NCBI GenBank assembly: GCA_964410105.1
Contig: CAYPFY010000028.1
Location: forward strand, 1-37,195
Origin: CAYPFY01 sp964410105
GTDB lineage: Bacteria; Bacteroidota; Ignavibacteria; UBA10030; SZUA-254
Length of the DNA stretch: 37,195 nucleotides
Reading direction: 5' to 3'
In this document: one piece after another, positions 8,041-15,387 of the stretch
How positions within the stretch are numbered: the stretch's first letter is position 1
Layout: the number at the start of each line of letters is the position of its first letter
Notes under the pieces: generated by a model
What the model saw: the letters and a program-made list of their open reading frames with translations, nothing else
Told to the model about the DNA's origin: nothing
The model's database searches: none
Position numbers and translations under genes: made by a program

Positions 8041-9273
8041 GTGAGCATGGTCGAGAGGTTTATCGCCCGACGCTATCTAGTTTCCCACCGGAGCCTCCGA
8101 TTCATCAACGTGATCGCATTCATCTCGATCGCCGGCATCACCATAGGGGTCGCCGCTCTCCTTGTGGCGCTCTCTGTATTCAACGGGTTCAACAGCGTCG
8201 TGACCTCCGTCCTGGTGGGCTTCGATCCCCACATCCGGCTTGAGAAGCCCGGCGGAATGATGTCCGGCGAATACAGAGAGGTGGCCGATATTCTCCTGAA
8301 AACTCCCGGCGTCAAAGCGTTCTCACCGTTCATCGCCGGGAAGGCGATGCTCACGACCAGGGCGTTCACGAAAGTTGTTTTTATCCGCGGGGTCGACGAG
8401 CAGTTGATAGGCCAGGTCTCTGGCCTCGGCGACAGGATCGTCCTCGGATCGATCTCCCTCAACGCGGACAGCGGCCTCCCGGGCATCGTCATAGGCATGA
8501 CGCTTGCAGACCGTCTCGGCGCAATCCCGGGAAACGACCTTGCCGTCTACGGACCCTCGGGAATTCAATCGGCGATCATGGGGTTCGGGATCCCCGCAGG
8601 CCAGACCTTTCGCATCCGGGGGATCTATGAGTCGAATAACAAGGACTACGATGCCAATTACGCCTACATTTCCCTCCGCGCCGCACAGGACCTGTTCGAC
8701 ATGGGGCAGAAGTTTCACGGCGTCGAATTGAGGCTTGCCGACTTTCACGACGCCGAGAACGTCAAGGAGCGGCTTGAAGCGAAGATCAGCCCGGACATCA
8801 GCATATCGACCTGGTACGACCTCCACCGAAGCCTCTATACGGTGATGAAAGTCGAGCGATGGTCGGCCTATCTGCTCTTGTGCCTGATCATCCTTGTCGC
8901 CACATTCAATATGCTCGGATCCCTGACGATGGGAGTCATGGAGAAGCGGCGCGATATCGCTGTTCTGAAATCGATGGGCATGACCTCGCAGAGCCTGCGC
9001 CGCGTGTTTATGGCCGAGGGCCTCTTGATCGGCCTCGTAGGGACCTTTTTCGGCATCCTGCTCGGGCTCGGGATTCTTTACCTTCAGGTAAAATATCAGA
9101 TCTTCCCCCTCGATACGTCTGTCTACATCATCCCGGCGATCCCCGTCGAGGTGCGCTGGACCGACTTCGTCGCCATCCCCGCAGCTTCGCTCGGCCTCTC
9201 GTTCGTTGCTGCATACTACCCGGCGCGCCGGGCTTCCTCCACACTTCCGGCCGAGGCGCTCCGATGGGAATGA
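8041..9273 (+). CDS. LolC/LolE-type ABC transporter permease (second)
   Basis: A 410-residue paralogue of the preceding gene with the same architecture: N-terminal RFIARRYLVSHRSLRFINVI followed by TM1 (about 22-45), a periplasmic core, and FtsX-domain TM segments at about 275-405 (LLLCLIILVATFNMLGSLTM). The N-terminal IARRYL motif is shared. The gene starts 3 nt after the first permease (GTG 8041; ATG 8047 is an equally good in-frame choice) and overlaps lolD. It should heterodimerise with the first permease and hydrolyse ATP through LolD to load outer-membrane lipoproteins on a chaperone. Confidence 0.85.
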   Translation: MSMVERFIARRYLVSHRSLRFINVIAFISIAGITIGVAALLVALSVFNGFNSVVTSVLVGFDPHIRLEKPGGMMSGEYREVADILLKTPGVKAFSPFIAGKAMLTTRAFTKVVFIRGVDEQLIGQVSGLGDRIVLGSISLNADSGLPGIVIGMTLADRLGAIPGNDLAVYGPSGIQSAIMGFGIPAGQTFRIRGIYESNNKDYDANYAYISLRAAQDLFDMGQKFHGVELRLADFHDAENVKERLEAKISPDISISTWYDLHRSLYTVMKVERWSAYLLLCLIILVATFNMLGSLTMGVMEKRRDIAVLKSMGMTSQSLRRVFMAEGLLIGLVGTFFGILLGLGILYLQVKYQIFPLDTSVYIIPAIPVEVRWTDFVAIPAASLGLSFVAAYYPARRASSTLPAEALRWE

Positions 9274-9956
9274 CCCTCGCAATCGTCGAGGCCTCGCGCC
9301 TGCGGAAGACGTTTACGCTCAACGAGGGGGGGAGCTCCCGGCTCGAGGTGTTGCGGGGAATCGACCTCGAGGTGGCAGAGGGGGAGATGATCGCAATCGT
9401 CGGGGCGTCGGGATCGGGGAAGAGCACCCTGCTTCACCTCCTGGGAGGCCTCGACCGTCCCTCCGAAGGATCGGTGCTCTGGAACGGCCGGGACATCTCG
9501 AAGCTGGATGATGAGGCGCTTGCTTCGCTGCGCGGGAGCCACGCGGGGTTCGTTTTCCAGTTTCATCACCTTCTGCCGGAGTTCACCGCCCTTGAGAATG
9601 TGATGATGCCGCTCCTCATCCAGAGGGTCCGGTCCCGCGATGCGGCGGCGAGGGCCAAAGAGGTGCTCGCCTCGGTCGGGCTCACCGACCGCTTCGGCCA
9701 TAAACCTGGCGAGCTTTCAGGGGGAGAACAGCAACGCGTTGCGGTCGCCCGCGCGCTCGCCAACCGGCCCAGGATCGTCTTCGCCGACGAGCCGACCGGG
9801 AACCTCGACTCCGTCAGCAGCGCTCAAATCCATGATCTCCTCTCGGAACTGAATCGTGCTGATCGCCAGTCGTTTCTCATCGTCACGCACGACGAAACGT
9901 TCGCCGCTCGGTCCAACCGGGTATTCCGCATGGTCGACGGGCTATTGCGGGCATGA
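9264..9956 (+). CDS. lolD: Lipoprotein-releasing ABC transporter ATPase
   Basis: A 230-residue cytoplasmic ATPase. Motifs seen: Walker A GASGSGKST (about 47-55), Q-loop near FQFHHLLPEFTALENV, signature LSGGEQQRVAVARAL, Walker B RIVFADEPTGNLD and H-loop IVTHDE. The family is LolD/MacB-type. I chose ATG 9264 because GAGG (9253-9256) lies 7 nt upstream. ATG 9270, in an ATGA overlap with the permease stop, is the alternative and would shorten the protein by two residues. An in-frame extension far upstream exists but would run through the permease gene and is not real. Confidence 0.9.
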   Translation: MGMTLAIVEASRLRKTFTLNEGGSSRLEVLRGIDLEVAEGEMIAIVGASGSGKSTLLHLLGGLDRPSEGSVLWNGRDISKLDDEALASLRGSHAGFVFQFHHLLPEFTALENVMMPLLIQRVRSRDAAARAKEVLASVGLTDRFGHKPGELSGGEQQRVAVARALANRPRIVFADEPTGNLDSVSSAQIHDLLSELNRADRQSFLIVTHDETFAARSNRVFRMVDGLLRA

Positions 9957-9960
9957 GTTT

Positions 9961-9991
9961 TTTGTTTTATTCCCTCTTTTCCCTACATTTG
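9961..9991 (+). promoter_or_regulatory. Bacteroidota-type promoter (exact spacing)
   Basis: TTTG (9961-9964), exactly 19 nt, TACATTTG (9984-9991): a full match to TTTG-N19-TAnnTTTG. It begins just after the lolD stop and drives the DUF3098-like gene, whose ATG is at 10013 after AAAGG (10003-10007). Confidence 0.8.
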
Positions 9992-10012
9992 AAGGAATTC
10001 GGAAAGGCACCT

Positions 10013-10279
10013 ATGGCCGTTGAAAAAACCAAAATCTCTAAAAAGCCGAAGCGGGACGACATTTTCCCTCTCGAACGTGAGAATTTTCTCATCCTCGGAG
10101 CCGGCCTGCTCACAATCGCGCTCGGCTATCTCGCCCTCTCCGGCAACCAGGTCGAGGGTTTTTCTCAGCTGACCCTGGCGCCGATCCTCCTCGTGATCGG
10201 GTACTGCATCATCATTCCGATCGGGTTGATGTACAGAAAGAAGAAGCCCCAGCCCACCCCTCCCACGGAAGTCAAATAG
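10013..10279 (+). CDS. DUF3098-like small membrane protein
   Basis: An 88-residue protein with a basic N-terminus (KTKISKKPKRDD), two TM helices (about 26-46 and 53-75, the second containing LAPILLVIGYC) and a basic, Pro-rich tail. The ERENFLILGAGLLTIALGYL and LTLAPILL segments resemble DUF3098, a family known mainly from Bacteroidota. Function is unknown. The start is set by the promoter above and by AAAGG 5 nt before ATG 10013; an upstream in-frame ATG at 9953 lies before the promoter and is rejected. It converges on a response regulator 6 nt away. Confidence 0.7.
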   Translation: MAVEKTKISKKPKRDDIFPLERENFLILGAGLLTIALGYLALSGNQVEGFSQLTLAPILLVIGYCIIIPIGLMYRKKKPQPTPPTEVK

Positions 10280-10285
10280 CAGCCA

Positions 10286-10654
10286 TCAGCGCTGCCCAAG
10301 AACCTTGGCGACGACGGTCAGGAGTTCTTCGGGATCGTAGGGCTTCTGGATGTAATCCTTCGCCCCCAGCTTCACGCACTCCAGCGCCGTCGGCACATCG
10401 CCCACTGCGGTCAGCATGATGACGTTCGAGGTTTTGTTTATTTTTTGCATCTCTTTAAGAACTCCCATGCCGTCCAGCTTCGGCATGCCGAGATCCAGTA
10501 AGATCAGGTCGTAGTCCGTTGCCTCGATCCTCTTGAGCGCAGCCGCACCGTCCTCCGCCGTGTCGACCTCATAACCCTCATCGAGAAACTGTTCCTTCAA
10601 ACTCCGCCGCAGATCCGGATTATCATCGACGCAAAGGACTTTCAGGGCCGCCAT
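10286..10654 (-). CDS. Receiver-domain response regulator (CheY-like)
   Basis: A single-domain receiver of 122 residues from ATG at 10654, supported by AGGAA about 6 nt upstream; an in-frame longer version to 10699 lacks such a site. The acidic pocket D10-D11, phospho-acceptor D54 (LILLDLGMP), switch T82 (MLTA) and K104 (IQKPYD) are all present, so it should be phosphorylated. There is no output domain. It lies 32 nt downstream of the large amidohydrolase gene on the same strand and is probably co-transcribed with it. The cognate kinase is not evident here; the NtrC/kinase pair at 17-20 kb is self-contained. Confidence 0.88.
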   Translation of the reverse strand: MAALKVLCVDDNPDLRRSLKEQFLDEGYEVDTAEDGAAALKRIEATDYDLILLDLGMPKLDGMGVLKEMQKINKTSNVIMLTAVGDVPTALECVKLGAKDYIQKPYDPEELLTVVAKVLGQR

Positions 10655-10686
10655 ATTTTTTTCCTGGTCTCCAACAGACCGGCCGT

Positions 10687-13600
10687 TCAACGCTCCCAAT
10701 AGAGTTTCGGGCGCTTCGACGGGTGGTTGCCGATCTCATCCATGGTCTGAGCGTCGTACAGACGCCCGTTCTTCATAACGAACCGTATTGACTCCGTGTT
10801 CTGGATATTGTCGAGGGGGTTTCTGTCCAGGACGATGAGGTCTGCAAGCTTGCCCCGCTCGAGGGATCCGAGGTCGCCGTCCAGACCGATGTACTCCGCC
10901 CCCGAGAGCGTTGCACACCGGAGCGCCTGCATCGGGGTCATGCCCCCCTGTACCATCATCCAGATCTCCCAGTGAGCCCCAAGCCCCTGCAGCTGCCCGT
11001 GCGCCCCGAGCTGGACCTTCCCACCCGCATCAAGGACACCCTTCACTGCCTTTGCGTTTTCAATATAATTGAAGTCGTCCTCCTCCGCCATCAACCGGCG
11101 CCGGGACCGGGCATCGACGATTTCGCGCGGGGTGAACCGGAGGAGCCTCTCGTTTTCCCACACCTTGCTCTTCATGTACCAGTAATTCTCCCCCCAGAGC
11201 CCGCCGTAACTCACGATCAGCGTCGGGGTGTATCCCGTTTTGCTCCGGGCAAACAGGGTCGTCGCGTCCTTGTACAGTGGCGAGACGGGGATCGAATGCT
11301 CCACCCCCGTGTGCCCGTCAAGGATCATCGAGATGTTCCAGAAATATGTCGAGCCCCCCTCGGGGACGACCATCATCTTCAGCGCCCGCGCGGCTTCGAT
11401 TATCTGCTGGCGTGAATCCCTCCGGGGCTGATTGTAACTCTTTACCGTGAATGCACCGACCGCCTTCATCCGGCGAAGATGGGACATGGCATCATCGAGG
11501 CTGCCGATGACAGCCTTGAAGGAAGCCTCCGCCCCGTAGAGTATGGTCCCGGTCGAATAAAGGCGCGGCCCGACGATGATCCCCGCCTTGATCATCTCGG
11601 AGTTGGAAAAAACCATTTCCGTGTTCGACGACGGATCGTGGGCTGTCGTGACGCCGAAGGCGAGGTTGACATAATATGCCCAATGGGTTTTCGGCGTGAT
11701 GCCGTCGCTCCCCGTGCCGATGTGGGCGTGGACGTCGATGATCCCGGGCATGATGGTTTTCCCCTTCAGGTCGAGCTTGAAGGCTCCGGCCGGTATCGCA
11801 ACCGCTGACGAGGGTCCTATCGCCGTAATCCGGTTCCGCTCGACAAGTATAGTGGCGTCAGGGATGACCTCGTTTCCCTTCATCGTGATGACCGTGGCGC
11901 CGGTGAGGGCCACTAGACCCGAGGGAAGGTCTGTCTCCGCCTCGAAGCCTATCGGGAGCCCCGAAGTGTCGGGCTTTTCCTGCACGCTGTCCTTTGCCCC
12001 TTGTGCGAACTTGAATGTGTTGGCGAGATCACGAGAAAACAGCTCCGGCCCCAGTGACCAGTAAAGCTTCCGGCTGTCGGCAGACCAGCCCAGATATTCC
12101 CCTGCGTCCCGGGTTATTTTTTTGATCGGATAGTCGGATGTTCCCGGCCCGATCGCAACCGCCTGCCCGGTTCTGGGGAATACGGCGATGTACGCGTTGA
12201 ACCGCTCGACGATCGCGACCCATTGCTCGTCCGGAGAGGGGGTCATTTCGACCGCATTATCGGAGGTAAGATGCACCCGGCGCTCCTGCCCGTAAAGGCC
12301 GACGCTGATGAGGGCGGCTTTTTCCCCTTCGACCGAGGAGAGGAAAACTCTTTCCCCCGATTTGTCAAACCGCGGCCGCGAGCCTTCCGTGGTGATGAGG
12401 GCGGCGGTTCCCCCCGACGAGGGAATCCAGTAAATGCCCTGATCCTTGGAGTACGCATTGCCGCGCAATCCGTCCCCTCCGGTTCGCCGGAAGACGATCC
12501 TCGAGCCGTCGGGCGAAAACGAGGGCTCGATATAGTGCCCGGGCCTCGATGTCAGCTTCGTCCGTGAGGAACCGTCGGGATGAGTTTTATAGATCGCACC
12601 CCCGGCCTCGTCGTTCCACGCGGCATAGACGATCCATTTGCCATCCCGGGAGAAGGAGGGGAACAGCTCGAAGTCCGTCTCCGCTTTCGTCACCCGCCTC
12701 GGCGGCCCGCCGGCGAGCCGCTTGATGTAAAGTTTTCCTAGAGCCGTATAGACGACGTCCTTCTGGTCCGGGGAGACTGTGGTGAAGCGGAGCATTTTTA
12801 CCGGGAACTTAAAAGGCGAAACATCCTGCGGGAACCGGACCGCATCGGCGACCGACTGTTTTATGTGGGCAGTGAAGGGAATCTGCACCGCTTCTTTCCG
12901 CGCCACGTCGATCTTCCAGATATGTCCCTTCGCGCTGATCACGATCGACTTCGAGTCGCCCGACCAGCAGAATCCGGGATGGACGCCGAATATCGCCCAC
13001 GTTTCCTGTGCGTCCCGGTTCAGATTGTCCCAGATGGGAGTTTCCCTGCCGCTCTCGACGTCGTAGGTGAAGAGCACGGTCTTCAGCCGCACCCGGCGGA
13101 CGAACGCAATTGTCTTCCCGTCTGGCGATACCTGCGGACGGACAGATCCTCCCTGGCCGTTGATGAATTGCTCCGTTTTCCCGGTCTGAATATCGAGCCT
13201 CTGGATGACGTAGATGACGCCGTAAGGATCTTTGTTGTACTGAAAACCGCCGCCGGGGCTGATGTCCTCGCTGTAGTAGAGATAACGTCCATCGGGTGAG
13301 AGGCTCGGCTCCCCGGCGTCCTGCTCCCAGTTCCGGCGTTTGGTGAGCTGGAGCCCGTCCCCGCCCCCGGTGTAGTACATCCACATCTCTCCCGCCCCAA
13401 GAGAGCGGGTGTTTCTGTAATGCTTTCGCGCGACAATCGCACGCCCGTCCGGCGTCCAGACGGCATTGTTCACCTGCCGCTCCTTTTCCTTGGTGATCTG
13501 CCTGGCATTCTTCCCGTTGATATCCATCATCCAGATGTTGTCGCAGCCGTCGCGGTCGCTGGTGAACGAGATTTTTGTGCCGTCAGGACTGAAACGGGGT

Positions 13601-13866
13601 TGTGTCTCGAACGCCGGCCCGCCGGAGAGCAGAGTTGCGCGCCCCCCGGTGATCGGCATCGAGTAGATGTCCCCCAAAAGATCGAAGACAACGGTCGTCC
13701 CGTCGGGACTTACGTCGACCGATATCCACGTCCCCTCATCGGTGTCGAATTCCACGTCGCCTGCAGGGCCGTGTCGCGCGGTCACGTCCCATGTTTTCGC
13801 GGAGTCCGCCGGAGTCTTGGCGCTCAGTTGAGCGACGAGCAGCAGGAAGAGGGTGAGATATCTCAT
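10687..13866 (-). CDS. Secreted beta-propeller / amidohydrolase fusion protein
   Basis: A 1059-residue protein. The signal peptide MRYLTLFLLLVAQLSA is followed by about 600 residues of TolB/PD40-type beta-propeller repeats (many copies of xPxFSPDGxxIxF, such as VSPDGKTIAFV and FSPDGSRIVF). The C-terminal part (about 680-1050) is an imidazolonepropionase-like amidohydrolase. Its metal motif is H713-A-H715 in PGIIDVHAHIG; further candidate metal or base residues lie in FTVKSYN, GVEHSIP and LGAHGQ, and it ends LADLIVLDRNPLDNI. This combination is a known large-protein class thought to act on peptides or cyclic amides in the periplasm; the substrate is unknown. The start was placed at 13866, not 13923, because of the signal peptide and because the promoter's -7 element lies between the two. 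Confidence 0.88.
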   Translation of the reverse strand: MRYLTLFLLLVAQLSAKTPADSAKTWDVTARHGPAGDVEFDTDEGTWISVDVSPDGTTVVFDLLGDIYSMPITGGRATLLSGGPAFETQPRFSPDGTKISFTSDRDGCDNIWMMDINGKNARQITKEKERQVNNAVWTPDGRAIVARKHYRNTRSLGAGEMWMYYTGGGDGLQLTKRRNWEQDAGEPSLSPDGRYLYYSEDISPGGGFQYNKDPYGVIYVIQRLDIQTGKTEQFINGQGGSVRPQVSPDGKTIAFVRRVRLKTVLFTYDVESGRETPIWDNLNRDAQETWAIFGVHPGFCWSGDSKSIVISAKGHIWKIDVARKEAVQIPFTAHIKQSVADAVRFPQDVSPFKFPVKMLRFTTVSPDQKDVVYTALGKLYIKRLAGGPPRRVTKAETDFELFPSFSRDGKWIVYAAWNDEAGGAIYKTHPDGSSRTKLTSRPGHYIEPSFSPDGSRIVFRRTGGDGLRGNAYSKDQGIYWIPSSGGTAALITTEGSRPRFDKSGERVFLSSVEGEKAALISVGLYGQERRVHLTSDNAVEMTPSPDEQWVAIVERFNAYIAVFPRTGQAVAIGPGTSDYPIKKITRDAGEYLGWSADSRKLYWSLGPELFSRDLANTFKFAQGAKDSVQEKPDTSGLPIGFEAETDLPSGLVALTGATVITMKGNEVIPDATILVERNRITAIGPSSAVAIPAGAFKLDLKGKTIMPGIIDVHAHIGTGSDGITPKTHWAYYVNLAFGVTTAHDPSSNTEMVFSNSEMIKAGIIVGPRLYSTGTILYGAEASFKAVIGSLDDAMSHLRRMKAVGAFTVKSYNQPRRDSRQQIIEAARALKMMVVPEGGSTYFWNISMILDGHTGVEHSIPVSPLYKDATTLFARSKTGYTPTLIVSYGGLWGENYWYMKSKVWENERLLRFTPREIVDARSRRRLMAEEDDFNYIENAKAVKGVLDAGGKVQLGAHGQLQGLGAHWEIWMMVQGGMTPMQALRCATLSGAEYIGLDGDLGSLERGKLADLIVLDRNPLDNIQNTESIRFVMKNGRLYDAQTMDEIGNHPSKRPKLYWER

Positions 13867-13889
13867 AAGTGTGTGTCCTGATAAAAGTT

Positions 13890-13920
13890 CAAAGATAAAA
13901 AGTTCGGCCGACGGATGCAA
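13890..13920 (-). promoter_or_regulatory. Bacteroidota-type promoter for the amidohydrolase gene
   Basis: Read on the minus strand: TTG (13920-13918), 20 nt, TATCTTTG (13897-13890), an exact TAnnTTTG. The gene starts at 13866, giving a leader of roughly 20 nt that contains AGGA. Confidence 0.7.
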
Positions 13921-13979
13921 CACTTCTCATGCAACTCCGAGGGTCCTGCCCGGGTGCACCCAGCGCCGGCGAGATCGGT

Positions 13980-14010
13980 TTTGGCTTTTTTTGCGCAATG
14001 ACGTACATTG
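13980..14010 (+). promoter_or_regulatory. Bacteroidota-type promoter before the 31-residue peptide gene
   Basis: TTTG (13980-13983), 20 nt, TACATTG (14004-14010). The first ATG (14017) lies 6 nt after the -7 element, so the transcript would have almost no leader. Confidence 0.5.
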
Positions 14011-14016
14011 ACACTC

Positions 14017-14112
14017 ATGACAAAAGATACACGTATGAGGCTCTTCATCCTTCTTGCCCTCGTGATCGGATATATCGTCGTCGCCATCCTCCGCTCCGGA
14101 ACTGCCTGGTGA
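14017..14112 (+). CDS. 31-residue single-TM peptide, coupled to the next gene
   Basis: This short frame reads MTKDTRMRLFILLALVIGYI then VVAILRSGTAW: a basic start, one hydrophobic helix (about 8-24) and a short tail. It lies between a promoter and the T9SS protein, and its TGA overlaps that gene's GTG start in a GTGA (14109-14112). An internal ATG (14035) would give 25 residues. The overlap and promoter suggest it is translated, either as a membrane peptide or as a leader that couples translation. No homologue is recognised. Confidence 0.45.
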   Translation: MTKDTRMRLFILLALVIGYIVVAILRSGTAW

Positions 14113-14900
14113 CGGGAAAAACTGTTTTCACCATCCTCATCCTCTGGGGTGCGCTCGCCGGCTTTGATGTTTACCACTCAAGCGGCATCGTCGGAACCAC
14201 GAGGAAGAACGGCCACGGATGTCTCTGTCACGGCAGCCTTCCGGCCGATACCGTCTCTGTATGGATCGAAGGGCCCCGGTCAGTCCGTGCAGGATCGAAG
14301 ACTTTCTATTCGCTCATGATGACGGGGGGGCCTGGTGTGACCGGGGGTTTCAATCTTGCGTCGAATTCGGGGATACTGATTCCCCTCGATACCACCGAAC
14401 AGGCGGTTTCCGGCGAACTGACACACACCGCCCCGAAGCCTTTTGAGGGGGATACCGTCAGGTGGGGATTCTTCTATGTCGCTCCATCTGCAACAGGCTA
14501 CGACACCCTCTTCTCTGCCGCCAACAGCACTAATAATAACGGCATTCCCACGGGCGACAAGTGGAATTTCGGGGAGAATACAGCGATCGGTGTCGTGCCT
14601 GATACGATGACCGCCGTCCGGGATATGGTCCCGTCCCCCGACTTCATGATTTTTCAAAATTTCCCGAATCCCTTCAACCCTTCAACGACGATTTCCTTCA
14701 CCCTCTCGAGGCAGGCTTCCGTTCGTCTCAGCGTGTACGATGCCCTGGGGAGTCGTGTTGCACTTCTTCTGAATCGCACAGTCCAGCCGGGACTCCACGA
14801 GATGCTCTGGAATGCCACCTCCATGCCGTCAGGGATCTATCTCTGCCGGCTCGAGTCGGAGTATTTTGCGCTCTCGCGGAAGATGCTCCTCGTCCGATGA
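14109..14900 (+). CDS. Secreted T9SS-sorted protein, choice-of-anchor V/Reeler-like
   Basis: From GTG 14109 the product has 263 residues. The N-terminus (TGKTVFTILILWGALAGF) is a signal peptide. Next is NGHGCLCHG with C38 and C40, then a beta-sandwich segment (SVRAGSKTFYSLMMTGGPGV, GFNLASNSG) resembling the choice-of-anchor V/Reeler-like domains that follow CHG motifs. C-x-C-H is not a standard CxxCH haem site. The last 80 residues are a T9SS sorting domain (NPFNPSTTISF, SGIYLCRLES). A longer in-frame reading from 13929 has a non-secretory N-terminus crossing the promoter and is rejected. Role: cell-surface or secreted, unknown ligand. Confidence 0.75.
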   Translation: MTGKTVFTILILWGALAGFDVYHSSGIVGTTRKNGHGCLCHGSLPADTVSVWIEGPRSVRAGSKTFYSLMMTGGPGVTGGFNLASNSGILIPLDTTEQAVSGELTHTAPKPFEGDTVRWGFFYVAPSATGYDTLFSAANSTNNNGIPTGDKWNFGENTAIGVVPDTMTAVRDMVPSPDFMIFQNFPNPFNPSTTISFTLSRQASVRLSVYDALGSRVALLLNRTVQPGLHEMLWNATSMPSGIYLCRLESEYFALSRKMLLVR

Positions 14901-14941
14901 TGTTCTACCAAAATCTCTCCAAATCACGGGGAATTATACAC

Positions 14942-14971
14942 TTGATTCTGGGATTTGCTTTACCTATATTG
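14942..14971 (+). promoter_or_regulatory. Bacteroidota-type promoter for response regulator
   Basis: TTG (14942-14944), 20 nt, TATATTG (14965-14971). The ATG at 14993 follows after a short leader lacking a Shine-Dalgarno. Confidence 0.5.
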
Positions 14972-14992
14972 CCCAAACTTCTTTGCTAGCCT

Positions 14993-15382
14993 ATGATCAA
15001 AGAGAAAAGCGTGCGCAAAGTGCTCCTGGTTGACGACGAGGTGGGGTTCGCGGAATTGCTCCGTGACCTGCTGGCCATGGATAATTACGTGGTCGAAGTC
15101 GCCCATGACGGCCAGGAAGGGCTCGATAAGATCGGCACGTTTAAACCGGAAGTGATCATATCCGATATCGTCATGCCGCGGGTAAGCGGTTTTGAGATGT
15201 TCAAAAAAGTGAAAGCTACTCCCGAAACAGCCTCCATCCCGTTTCTTTTCATAACCGGGTTTCAGGATGAAAGGGTTCTTGCCGAGGCACGCAAGATCGG
15301 CGTCTTCGGCATCCTCCGAAAACCTGTCGATATCGAACAAATCGAAAACAGGCTCAAAGACCTCCTCAACACCAAATCCTGA
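14993..15382 (+). CDS. Receiver-domain response regulator
   Basis: A 129-residue stand-alone receiver. It has the acidic pair D14-D15, phospho-acceptor D58 (IISDIVMP), T88 (FITG) and K110 (LRKPVD), so the phosphorylation machinery is complete and no output domain exists. It has its own promoter. It differs clearly from the receiver at 10.3 kb, so the two are not a recent duplication. Its TGA abuts the stop of the convergent permease gene exactly. It may feed a phosphorelay or bind a partner protein; the kinase is unknown. Confidence 0.88.
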   Translation: MIKEKSVRKVLLVDDEVGFAELLRDLLAMDNYVVEVAHDGQEGLDKIGTFKPEVIISDIVMPRVSGFEMFKKVKATPETASIPFLFITGFQDERVLAEARKIGVFGILRKPVDIEQIENRLKDLLNTKS

Positions 15383-15387
15383 TCAGG
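15378..15387. other. Abutting convergent stops in a palindrome
   Basis: CCTGATCAGG is a 10-bp palindrome in which TGA of the plus-strand regulator (15380-15382) directly touches TCA, the stop of the minus-strand permease (15383-15385). There is no intergenic base and no room for a separate terminator. Confidence 0.8.

Noticed and set aside
8859..9263. LolD extended upstream to 8859
   Set aside because: This stretch is the coding sequence of the second permease in another frame; LolD homology begins at about 9270.
13929..14108. N-terminal extension of the T9SS-tailed protein to 13929
   Set aside because: It crosses a promoter element, lacks a signal peptide at its start, and is better explained by the separate 31-codon frame in another phase plus a GTG start at 14109.
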